A stretch of DNA of 5,310 bases from Planctomycetota bacterium (lineage in GTDB: Bacteria > Planctomycetota > J058 > JARGOJ01), in assembly GCA_029210225.1 (NCBI GenBank), contig JARGOJ010000676.1:1-5310 (forward strand). Reading direction: 5' to 3'. The translations under genes and the position numbers were made by a program. Below, one piece after another: positions 1 through 5,283 of this stretch (the first letter of the stretch is position 1; each line of letters begins with the position of its first letter). The notes beneath the pieces were generated by a model. It did not search any database. It worked only from the letters and a program-made list of their open reading frames with translations, and had not been told where the DNA came from.

Positions 1-494
1 TTGATCCCTATTTCGCTTCGGCCCTCTGTCTGCTCCACAAACAATACCGCGAGACAGATCTCCGAGACTTCGCCTTAAAGATTGGCGTGGCCCTGGCCTC
101 GAAAATTCACGACCCCGCCACAAAGAACAGAAGCGCTGGGGGCGTCGTCCTCTTCCATGCGTTCCCCGAAGGTCCCGAGACAGCCCTCGCCAACCGGGCC
201 TTTCACGACTTAACCCTGCTCTGCGCTCGGAGTCGTAAAGACTCTCCTGTTGTCGGGCAGGAGTCGCAATACCGGGTGGCCGCCATCAGCGCCGCTGCTT
301 TTCAATTACGCCATTTAATCCGCAATGAGCACAGTTACTACCTGCCAAACATCACCAGAGCCTCAGGCGCCTTCCGAACGGGCCTCTATAAGAACGAAGT
401 GGATTTGGTAGGAATGCAGCGCCACATCTGCACTTTATTAGATGTCGCGAAGCTAATAAGGGACGCGGGGGCGAGTAAGCCCAACGGGGGTTGA
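1..494 (+). CDS. C-terminal part of an unrecognised protein (truncated at left edge)
   Basis: The reading frame is open from base 3 to the stop at 492-494, about 163 residues, with no stop upstream inside the window. The gene therefore begins outside, and the GTG at 87 is probably an internal valine. I do not recognise a family. The visible part looks largely helical and soluble, with alanine- and leucine-rich stretches and no membrane segment or signal peptide. A short segment encoded at 309-332 reads RHLIRNEH, which formally fits the Rx4-6H pattern of HEPN RNases, but the rest of the protein does not clearly look like HEPN, so I do not assign that function. Codon choice (many GCC, CTC) resembles the kinase and M24 genes downstream. 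No hairpin-plus-T-run terminator follows the stop. Confidence 0.6.
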   Translation, partial: DPYFASALCLLHKQYRETDLRDFALKIGVALASKIHDPATKNRSAGGVVLFHAFPEGPETALANRAFHDLTLLCARSRKDSPVVGQESQYRVAAISAAAFQLRHLIRNEHSYYLPNITRASGAFRTGLYKNEVDLVGMQRHICTLLDVAKLIRDAGASKPNGG

Positions 495-520
495 TGGATT
501 TCTTTCAACTCTTGGGAAAG

Positions 521-539
521 TAGGAAGATTCTATTCCTA
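521..539. repeat. Short perfect inverted repeat in the 495-615 intergenic region
   Basis: TAGGAA and its exact reverse complement TTCCTA flank a 7-base centre. It sits about 77 bases upstream of the small-protein ATG at 616, in an AT-rich gap where a promoter would be expected. This is compatible with a regulator binding site, but six-base arms also occur by chance. The rest of the gap holds a smaller CAAAG-ATA-CTTTG hairpin at 564-576 and no convincing -35/-10 pair. Confidence 0.25.
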
Positions 540-596
540 TACAAGTTTTATACACGTGTCCCCCAAAGATACTTTGATCTTCCCCATTCTGATTAG

Positions 597-602
597 AAGG
601 AG
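597..602 (+). promoter_or_regulatory. Ribosome binding site with unusually long spacing
   Basis: AAGGAG is a strong Shine-Dalgarno sequence, but it lies 13 bases before the ATG at 616. At the ideal distance of five bases stands a CTG (608) in a different frame, which would be followed by a stop after 16 codons. The ATG at 616 remains the best start for the long frame. Confidence 0.55.
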
Positions 603-615
603 ATAACCTGAAACA

Positions 616-981
616 ATGGAATACGCGGATACTATTTCAAAAGTACAGGTTCTCCTGAGTTTAGAAAGCCAAGTCACCCCGAATGAGTGGTATTGGGATC
701 CTCAATTCAGTCGAGACGCCGATGGCAACGTGGAGTCAACCCGCTACCACCTCCATACAGCGGAAGGCGATTCTCTGGGTCATACAGAATATGACGTTGA
801 GGGGGAATCCGAAACACAGTATGCGAATGCCGAGTTGATATGTCGAATGAAAGACGACATGTTTGACATATGCAAACTGACTCTTAAATTAGTGACAAAA
901 GTCGAGGAGTTAGAACAACGCCTCTATGAAGAAACGAACCTGCGTAGGCGTTTGGAAGAAATGGCGCGGAGAAAATTCTAA
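616..981 (+). CDS. Small protein with phage Ead/Ea22-like motif and C-terminal coiled coil
   Basis: This 121-residue acidic protein is probably cytoplasmic, with no signal peptide or membrane helix. Residues 22-70 are rich in Trp, Tyr, Asp and Glu. Residues 71-86 read NAELICRMKDDMFDIC and run into a heptad-rich, charged helix (about 88-118, VEELEQRL then RRRLEEMARR) typical of a coiled coil. From memory, the arrangement Asn-Ala-x-hydrophobic-Ile, then an Asp, then a leucine-rich helix ending in x-Leu-Glu resembles the NAxFIAxARxDVxxLL segment of small phage and prophage proteins of the Ead/Ea22 type, whose function is poorly defined. That link is inference. It is on the same strand as the 1141 gene but 159 bases apart. 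The start is set by the strong though distant AAGGAG at 597. Codon use is more AT-rich than in the trio downstream. Confidence 0.75.
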   Translation: MEYADTISKVQVLLSLESQVTPNEWYWDPQFSRDADGNVESTRYHLHTAEGDSLGHTEYDVEGESETQYANAELICRMKDDMFDICKLTLKLVTKVEELEQRLYEETNLRRRLEEMARRKF

Positions 982-1140
982 ATTGAAGGATCACCATGGA
1001 CAAGAAAAGCCTGCCCTCACCGTTTAGGCTCACGTAGACTCGAAGCATATACCAAAAACGCTCGATCAGGAGGAAAGTCTGACAAAGAAACAATGACAGT
1101 CCAGCGACCTTTGAGTAGTATGAATACTGGGAGGGCATCC
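982..1140 (+). other. Leader region with two abortive start-like units
   Basis: Two units look like translation starts but abort. GAAGGA (985-990) is followed five bases later by ATG at 996, which encodes MDKKSLPSPFRLT and stops at a TAG ending at 1037. AGGAGG (1068-1073) is followed five bases later by CTG at 1079, which would encode a 5-codon peptide (x-Thr-Lys-Lys-Gln) ending at the TGA of 1094-1096. A third similar unit, GGGAGG plus ATG at 1141, opens the real small gene. The units share the pattern SD, about five bases, xTG, then an Asp/Thr-Lys-Lys codon run. They may be decayed duplications or leader peptides, and I see no evidence that they are translated. Confidence 0.35.
1129..1134 (+). 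promoter_or_regulatory. Ribosome binding site deciding the start at 1141
   Basis: GGGAGG lies six bases before the ATG at 1141, a near-ideal spacing. The alternative upstream ATG at 1093 has its nearest Shine-Dalgarno, AGGAGG, 19 bases away, which is too far for efficient initiation. Confidence 0.65.
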
Positions 1141-1311
1141 ATGACAAAGAAGAACATTCAATATCAAACAATCAAGGAAATGGATCGCCTAAAGAGGGAG
1201 TCCAGAGCAGAGGACCGACGGCAAATCCAAAACGGAGAAAAGACGCCGGAGCAACTTGCCCGTGAAAATGGTTTTTTCCGATTTCCCAAAATCACCGTTC
1301 ACTACCCTTGA
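1141..1311 (+). CDS. Small basic protein with EDRRxxxNGExTPEQLxREN motif
   Basis: This hypothetical protein has 56 residues from the preferred ATG, or 72 if the ATG at 1093 is used. It is highly charged and soluble. Residues 23-43 contain AEDRRQIQNGEK followed by TPEQLAREN, then a short aromatic tail (GFFRF). I associate the pattern Glu/Asp-Asp-Arg-Arg, a Gly-Glu turn and Thr-Pro-Glu-Gln-Leu-x-Arg-Glu-Asn with short proteins of unknown function in many Gram-negative genomes, but this is recall, not a search. The longer form would add a 16-residue N-terminal extension that the motif does not need. A 136-base gap separates it from the kinase-like gene, which appears to have its own promoter. 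Confidence 0.65.
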   Translation: MTKKNIQYQTIKEMDRLKRESRAEDRRQIQNGEKTPEQLARENGFFRFPKITVHYP

Positions 1312-1409
1312 CTCCGAAAGGGTCTCTGCAAACACCGTGGCTATTTCTCAAGCCGCACACCGGAATATGACGGACACTACAAGATTCAAAGGGTCTAATC
1401 GCATAGCTC

Positions 1410-1418
1410 TGATAAAAT
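1410..1418 (+). promoter_or_regulatory. Putative extended -10 promoter for the kinase-like gene
   Basis: TGATAAAAT combines the extended -10 TG dinucleotide (1410-1411), one spacer base, and TAAAAT (1413-1418), five of six matches to TATAAT. No good -35 box lies 16-18 bases upstream, which is tolerated by extended -10 promoters. Transcription would start near 1425, giving a leader of about 23 bases before the ATG at 1448. The GGAG at 1439-1442, five bases before that ATG, serves as ribosome binding site. Confidence 0.45.
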
Positions 1419-1447
1419 CCAGCTCCCTTCTGTGAACTGGAGATATT

Positions 1448-2836
1448 ATGACGCTCATTCCTGGTATCAACGCCCACAACATGATTCAAGTGGTGCCTAG
1501 CTCCGAGCTGGCCATAGCGCCGACCCTCACCGTTAAGATTGGCGACGCTCCCGACGGCCTGCCCTGGCTGCTCCGAGTCGATCGCTCTCAGCGCATTACG
1601 GGGCTCTTCTCGGCGGTTATTAATTCTTTTGGCGTCGGCAGCATAGAGGACCTCCCAGAAGGCGTCAGGAACGCGCTGACCAACGACGTGGCCGCCGGTC
1701 TTATGGGAGTTCACCAAGTTGAACTTGAAGACGGCAACGAAGAGGTCTTTGTGAGTCGCCGGGATGTTCATTCCCTCTTTGGTCCGACCCTGCTCTCTAG
1801 AGCCCTGGATAGCTCTTCCGGCATTATCAGCTCCGAAATCGTCGACGATGACCATCGCGCCATGTCCCGCTCTTACGCCTTCTGCGAAGCATCCAACGCC
1901 ATTATGGGAGGCGACGAGTTATTGGAACAAGTCGAGCAAGCCATCATCGACCGCGAATCCAAACGCCACTTACTGCTCCAATTAAAAGATGGCCTGCCTT
2001 ACATTGGCACAGTGAGCAAAGAGAACCGCGCTCTGCGCAAGACCCACGGCCCCTATCGTCGGACCTGCTTTGAATCACTCTTTGCCCTTGAAGGCGCCCG
2101 GGCCACGGTCGAAATACCACGGGGCGAGAAATGGCACGTCCCATTAAACAAGCAAGTGGAATATCAAAGCACATTGCTCCGAGCCAGTCAGAGCTCCTTT
2201 GGCGGCGTTGTTCAATTTGAAGTGCCCAAGTCAGTCCTGTTAAACCTACTCATTCAAGTTCTCCATAAACTCGACGAGACCCATCAAGACGGGAAGATCC
2301 ACGGCGACGTCACCCCCGCCAATATTCTCATCGACAAGGGTCAAGCCCGCCCCTTCGATGGACTGAACCTCCCCATCGGAGCCCTGGCCCCTGGAGCCAC
2401 TTTTGAATGGGCGGCCCCAGAACAAGTCGTCGGGCGCCCTCTCGATCCGAGCACAGACATCTACGCCGTCACCCGCATGATCACCGCTCTCCTCGGCGGC
2501 GTCCCCTTCGGCGAAGAGAGCAGCTACGTCGTAGCAACAGGAGGCCAAGGATCCAAGAAGGTTCCGGTCCTCAAAACCGACGGGGTCTTTATTGATATCC
2601 TGGAGACCGATTACGATAGAGATTGGCAACGAAACTGGCAGCAGATATTAAAGAGAGGATTGGCCTACAACCAAGAACAGCGCCCCCAATCAGCCATTGA
2701 ATTTGCCAAGGAACTCAAAGAGGTCGCGGCCGAATTCCCAGTTGAAGGCTACGCGGAATTATCCGGGGGTTTTGGTCAATTGACACGACTAAAGACTCAA
2801 GATGATTGGGCCTTCGCCTACGAGATCGTCGATTAA
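1448..2836 (+). CDS. Protein-kinase-like protein with unrecognised N-terminal region
   Basis: This 462-residue cytoplasmic protein has a C-terminal half carrying eukaryotic-like kinase C-lobe motifs in order. The catalytic loop HGDVTPANIL gives H285, D287 (catalytic base) and N292. An FDG at 303-305 stands where DFG is expected, with D304 17 residues after D287. The APE motif is A323-E325, and D337 in DPSTDIYA matches subdomain IX. R412 in QRPQSAIEFA matches the subdomain XI arginine. The N-lobe is cryptic: no glycine-rich loop or VAIK lysine is evident, though E238 could be the helix-C glutamate. Residues 1-200 are unlike any domain I know. ATP-dependent phosphorylation of a protein or small molecule is likely but not proven. 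It is the first of a same-strand trio with an M24-fold gene and a GAF-nucleotidyltransferase gene. No transmembrane segment or PASTA-type sensor is present, unlike typical PknB kinases. Confidence 0.85.
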   Translation: MTLIPGINAHNMIQVVPSSELAIAPTLTVKIGDAPDGLPWLLRVDRSQRITGLFSAVINSFGVGSIEDLPEGVRNALTNDVAAGLMGVHQVELEDGNEEVFVSRRDVHSLFGPTLLSRALDSSSGIISSEIVDDDHRAMSRSYAFCEASNAIMGGDELLEQVEQAIIDRESKRHLLLQLKDGLPYIGTVSKENRALRKTHGPYRRTCFESLFALEGARATVEIPRGEKWHVPLNKQVEYQSTLLRASQSSFGGVVQFEVPKSVLLNLLIQVLHKLDETHQDGKIHGDVTPANILIDKGQARPFDGLNLPIGALAPGATFEWAAPEQVVGRPLDPSTDIYAVTRMITALLGGVPFGEESSYVVATGGQGSKKVPVLKTDGVFIDILETDYDRDWQRNWQQILKRGLAYNQEQRPQSAIEFAKELKEVAAEFPVEGYAELSGGFGQLTRLKTQDDWAFAYEIVD

Positions 2837-2950
2837 CAAGTTCGCAAAAACTCAATTTTATGAATCTGGAAGGAATTCAAACAAGCCCTCTACCCCTTTG
2901 CTAAGCCGACCTGAGAGCAGTCATCAATCTCTCACATTTCATAATCTAGA

Positions 2951-2957
2951 AGAGGAA
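2951..2957 (+). promoter_or_regulatory. Ribosome binding site of the M24-fold gene
   Basis: AGAGGAA lies immediately upstream of the ATG at 2960, a slightly short spacing. The preceding gap (2837-2959) is AT-rich and shows no terminator hairpin, so read-through from the kinase-like gene is possible. A CATAAT at 2940-2945 lacks a -35 partner and would leave almost no leader. Confidence 0.5.
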
Positions 2958-2959
2958 TC

Positions 2960-4084
2960 ATGCGAAAAGACAGAATTGAAGCCGCCCAAGCACTCATGGC
3001 CGAACAGGGCTTTGTAGGCATTATGATTATGAACCATGATGATCTCCGCTACTTCTTCGGAAAAGATTGGTCCCAACCAAGAGCCATCATTCCTTGGAAA
3101 GGTCCCCCTGCTCTCATCGCTTTCGCTGCCGAAGCCCCCCAACTACGCAGCCTCTATAAAGAAAGTGAAGTGCAGATATTTACGCACGTCGGAGAGCAAA
3201 TCAATGACGTCATCACCCACTTCAAGCAACTCGTTATGAAAATTGGCCTGCCACCCAAAGCAACTGGTCCCAAAGTCGGCATGCAGCTCTGGTTCGACAC
3301 CCCCGCCTTCCTGGTTGATCTCTTTCGTAAGGTCAACCCAATGCTCGAACTCGTATCCTCCGACTCCGTCATGGACGAACTCCGCGGCGTCAAAGAGCCC
3401 GAAGAATTCGAATTCCTCAAAGAAGCACAGCGTATCGCTGGCCTTGGAATGGACCGGGCCCGAGAGCTTCTCCGCCCCAATGCAAAGGCTCATGACATCG
3501 CCACAGAAGTGCTCTACACAATGATGAAAGCGGGGTCCTCCGGTACAAGCACACCCATTCATGTGAACTTTGGCATCGACTCCTGCATGATTCACGGGCG
3601 TATCAGTGAAAAATTACTCGCCTCAGGAGACCTCGTCGTCATCGACCTCACTCCTCAATTCCAAGGCTACTGCGCCAACCTCGCTCGAACCTTCATTATG
3701 GGCGAAGCCAATGAAGAAATGCAGACTCTCCTCGACACCTACGAGGATCTGATTAAAACAACAAAGGAGCTCATGAAGCCTGGTGCAAAAACGAGCCAGT
3801 TTGACGCTGCAGGCAAAGCGCTCTGCCAAGAACGTGGCCTGGAAGACTCTCACATCTCCGGGATCTCCCATGGGATCGGTTTGCGCTTCGAAGAAACCCC
3901 CGCTTCCACCATCCAGCGAACTCACCGCAACATTCCAATAAAAGAGGATATGACTTTGACTATCGGGCACACCATCCTCGCGATACCAGGAGTCGGAGGC
4001 GTCAGGCATGAGGACATCTATCGAGTGACCAAAGAAGGTGGCGTAGCACTTTATCCATACCCAATCGATCCAGTGATTGTTTGA
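2960..4084 (+). CDS. M24/creatinase-fold protein with degenerate metal site
   Basis: This 374-residue protein has a normal length for the Xaa-Pro dipeptidase/aminopeptidase P/creatinase group. Residues 1-137 form a creatinase-N-type domain and about 145-365 a pita-bread M24 domain, joined by a typical linker, LRGVKEPEEFEFLKEA. In active M24 peptidases five residues (Asp, Asp, His, Glu, Glu) bind two metal ions. Here the positions read D229, N240 (Asp lost), H304, G336 (Glu lost, in TIGHTIL where TIEPG is usual) and E351. The substrate-site histidine before strand H (position 243 in E. coli PepP) is kept as H212, but the one seven residues after the ligand His is E311. Canonical dinuclear peptidase activity is therefore unlikely. 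Metal-independent creatinase-like hydrolysis or a binding role is possible. The gene ends 23 bases before the nucleotidyltransferase start, implying co-transcription. Fold assignment is firm, function is not. Confidence 0.9.
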   Translation: MRKDRIEAAQALMAEQGFVGIMIMNHDDLRYFFGKDWSQPRAIIPWKGPPALIAFAAEAPQLRSLYKESEVQIFTHVGEQINDVITHFKQLVMKIGLPPKATGPKVGMQLWFDTPAFLVDLFRKVNPMLELVSSDSVMDELRGVKEPEEFEFLKEAQRIAGLGMDRARELLRPNAKAHDIATEVLYTMMKAGSSGTSTPIHVNFGIDSCMIHGRISEKLLASGDLVVIDLTPQFQGYCANLARTFIMGEANEEMQTLLDTYEDLIKTTKELMKPGAKTSQFDAAGKALCQERGLEDSHISGISHGIGLRFEETPASTIQRTHRNIPIKEDMTLTIGHTILAIPGVGGVRHEDIYRVTKEGGVALYPYPIDPVIV

Positions 4085-4095
4085 GTTTCTTGAGC

Positions 4096-4101
4096 GAGGA
4101 G
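4096..4101 (+). promoter_or_regulatory. Ribosome binding site deciding the start at 4108
   Basis: GAGGAG lies six bases before the ATG at 4108. The in-frame TTG at 4081 would overlap the preceding stop by four bases but has no better Shine-Dalgarno, and the nine extra residues match nothing I recognise. ATG 4108 is preferred. Confidence 0.75.
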
Positions 4102-4107
4102 CTGAGA

Positions 4108-4884
4108 ATGGGCGATTTGAATGAAGTCGATGCGCTGAGAGAACGCGCTAAGGAATTGCGCTGCATCTACCAAGTCAATGACATAGTCTCTGATCGCCGC
4201 CAATCTCCCGCAGAGATCTTTCTTCGAGTTCTGGGAATCCTTCCAGCAGGATGGCAGCGGCCAGCGACCACAGGAGGACGGATCGAGTATCTGGGACACA
4301 GCTATGTCGGTCCAGGCTATTCGAGAGAGGGGTCCTCGATAACTGCCCCGCTCCAACTCTGGAAGACTGAAGTCGGTCGACTGGAAGTGGCTGATTGCAG
4401 TCCTGGCAACAATAACCCCGTCTTCCTTCCCGAAGAAAAAGAACTCTTACAGAGCATTACCAGACGCTTGGGTGAGTATCTTGAATGGAAGCACACTCAA
4501 CTCATGAGCGAGCGAATGCCTGGGGCAACTGACCACTGGATCTGGCGAGAACGCTACGCCACAGCCATCGCCGCTGCGCTTGAACCGGAGCGCTTCGGAG
4601 TGACTCGCCTCTTCGTCGGCGGCAGCACCGAATTAGGCCAAGCCGGATCGGGCAGTGATATTGATCTGTACATTGAGTTCTCCGGCACCGACGAACAACA
4701 TCGAGATCTCACCCTATGGTTTGAAGGCTGGAGCTGCTGTCTAGCGGAGCTAGCCTTCCAACAAACGGGCTATCGCTTCTCAAATGACTTACTCGATCTT
4801 CATTGGATCGATGCCAAGACCGACCCCCGAAAGCTCACTAGCTGGCGCGAACTCCCGCTACGCAAACGCAATGAAAAACATTGA
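4108..4884 (+). CDS. GAF-like domain fused to MNT-type nucleotidyltransferase
   Basis: This protein has 258 residues from ATG 4108 (267 from TTG 4081) and two domains. Residues 8-125 resemble the GAF-like sensor segment found in some signalling proteins: a helical ELRCIYQVNDIV start, LPAGWQRP at 45-52, then GRLEVADC and a closing FLPEEKELL helix at 106-114. Residues 147-240 are a minimal nucleotidyltransferase of the DNA-polymerase-beta superfamily, with G172-S173, ten residues, then D184-x-D186 (GSx10DxD), the two metal-binding aspartates intact, and D230 as candidate third carboxylate. Enzymes with this motif transfer AMP or another nucleotide to a protein or small molecule; MntA antitoxins, which AMPylate HEPN toxins, share it. 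I recall similar GAF-nucleotidyltransferase segments linked to PEP/pyruvate-binding dikinase-like proteins, unverified here. It ends the trio 23 bases after the M24 gene. Target and signal are unknown. Confidence 0.88.
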   Translation: MGDLNEVDALRERAKELRCIYQVNDIVSDRRQSPAEIFLRVLGILPAGWQRPATTGGRIEYLGHSYVGPGYSREGSSITAPLQLWKTEVGRLEVADCSPGNNNPVFLPEEKELLQSITRRLGEYLEWKHTQLMSERMPGATDHWIWRERYATAIAAALEPERFGVTRLFVGGSTELGQAGSGSDIDLYIEFSGTDEQHRDLTLWFEGWSCCLAELAFQQTGYRFSNDLLDLHWIDAKTDPRKLTSWRELPLRKRNEKH

Positions 4885-5076
4885 GCCCACGGTGAACGCA
4901 GAGTGATTGAATACCGGTCCCCTGCGCCACCGTAAACTCGGCGTTTTGATTGAAACTTGCGGCTTCCTTGACCTAAATGAATTCAGGCACAAGGCAACAA
5001 ACCTTGTCAGGCCTGGACCGGTCGTCATTTGAACCTCGCTCCACGCTTCACTTGCAAGCAAGAGATGCGCAGCAAC
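4885..5076. other. Intergenic stretch without a convincing gene
   Basis: I see no gene in either strand here. A minus-strand frame (5061 to 4858) is open for 67 codons but overlaps the end of the nucleotidyltransferase gene and has a biased, non-protein-like composition. The stretch contains two copies of ACCGGT (4913-4918 and within the palindrome GACCGGTC at 5016-5023), two copies of TGATTGAA (4904 and 4947), and the hairpin at 4984-5015. No T-run terminator follows the 4884 stop. Confidence 0.5.
4984..5015. repeat. Stem-loop of about 11 base pairs with a three-base bulge
   Basis: CAGGC-ACAAGG pairs with CCTTGT-(CAG)-GCCTG around a seven-base loop CAACAAA. The inner six pairs are perfect, and the outer five are perfect after skipping CAG at 5008-5010. 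It lies 100 bases past the end of the trio. No run of T follows on the plus strand, so it is not a classical intrinsic terminator. It could stabilise the 3' end of the transcript or be part of a structured RNA. Confidence 0.45.
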
Positions 5077-5283
5077 TCAGTCAGTTAACGAGACCTGCCC
5101 TTCATCTGTAACAAGACCATCATTTGGTATATCTTCGCCGAAACATAAACCAAGCCAATAAGGTCGTCTCGGCCTTAAAGACTCAATGTCAAAGCGAAGC
5201 TGTCTAATCACTTTGAAAATATTAAAGCGACATAGAGGTGGCGTTACTGTCGCCGGGTCTTTCGTTTCCCAAGAGTCACATTT
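5077..5283 (-). pseudogene. Possible C-terminal remnant of a gene entering from the right
   Basis: On the minus strand a frame is open for 68 codons from 5283 to its TGA at 5077-5079, with protein-like content such as PYWLGLCFGEDIPNDGLVTD. It has no ATG. The only plausible start is GTG at 5211, without a Shine-Dalgarno, and it would give 44 residues. In the same frame a TAA occupies 5284-5286, while another minus-strand frame is open from the window edge to a TAA at 5244-5246. The two open stretches overlap at 5247-5283, as expected if one gene was split by a frameshift. Codons in the last part are more A/T-ending than in the trio. I do not recognise a family, and it may be chance. Confidence 0.28.

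Noticed and set aside
512..543. TTGGGA ... TATACA as a sigma-70 promoter for the 616 gene
   Set aside because: The spacer is 20 bases, too long, and alternative pairs at 16-18 bases match poorly.
1093..1140. ATG at 1093 as start of the small gene ending at 1311
   Set aside because: Its Shine-Dalgarno is 19 bases away, whereas ATG 1141 has GGGAGG six bases upstream and retains the whole conserved motif.
1292..1855. 187-codon minus-strand frame opposite the start of the kinase-like gene
   Set aside because: It is antisense to a well-supported coding frame and lacks recognisable motifs; it reflects the C-ending codon bias of the plus-strand gene.
2940..2945. CATAAT as -10 box of a separate promoter for the M24 gene
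   Set aside because: No -35 box at the right distance, and transcription would begin at or inside the ribosome binding site.
4081..4107. TTG at 4081 as start of the nucleotidyltransferase, overlapping the M24 stop
   Set aside because: ATG 4108 with GAGGAG at ideal distance is the better start; the nine extra residues have no recognisable value.
4904..4956. Two TGATTGAA copies resembling the end of some CRISPR repeats
   Set aside because: Only eight bases are shared, the flanks differ, and there is no third copy or regular spacing.
5021..5037. Minus-strand GGTTCAAAT resembling a tRNA T-loop
   Set aside because: The flanking bases do not form a five-pair T-stem, and no anticodon arm or acceptor stem can be drawn around it.
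4858..5061. 67-codon minus-strand open frame over the end of the nucleotidyltransferase gene
   Set aside because: It overlaps a solid gene, has no convincing Shine-Dalgarno, and its Arg/Ser/Phe-rich composition looks like an antisense artefact.
5158..5271. Plus-strand short frame with ATG at 5187 encoding 33 residues
   Set aside because: No Shine-Dalgarno precedes it, and the opposite strand carries a longer and more protein-like open frame over the same bases.
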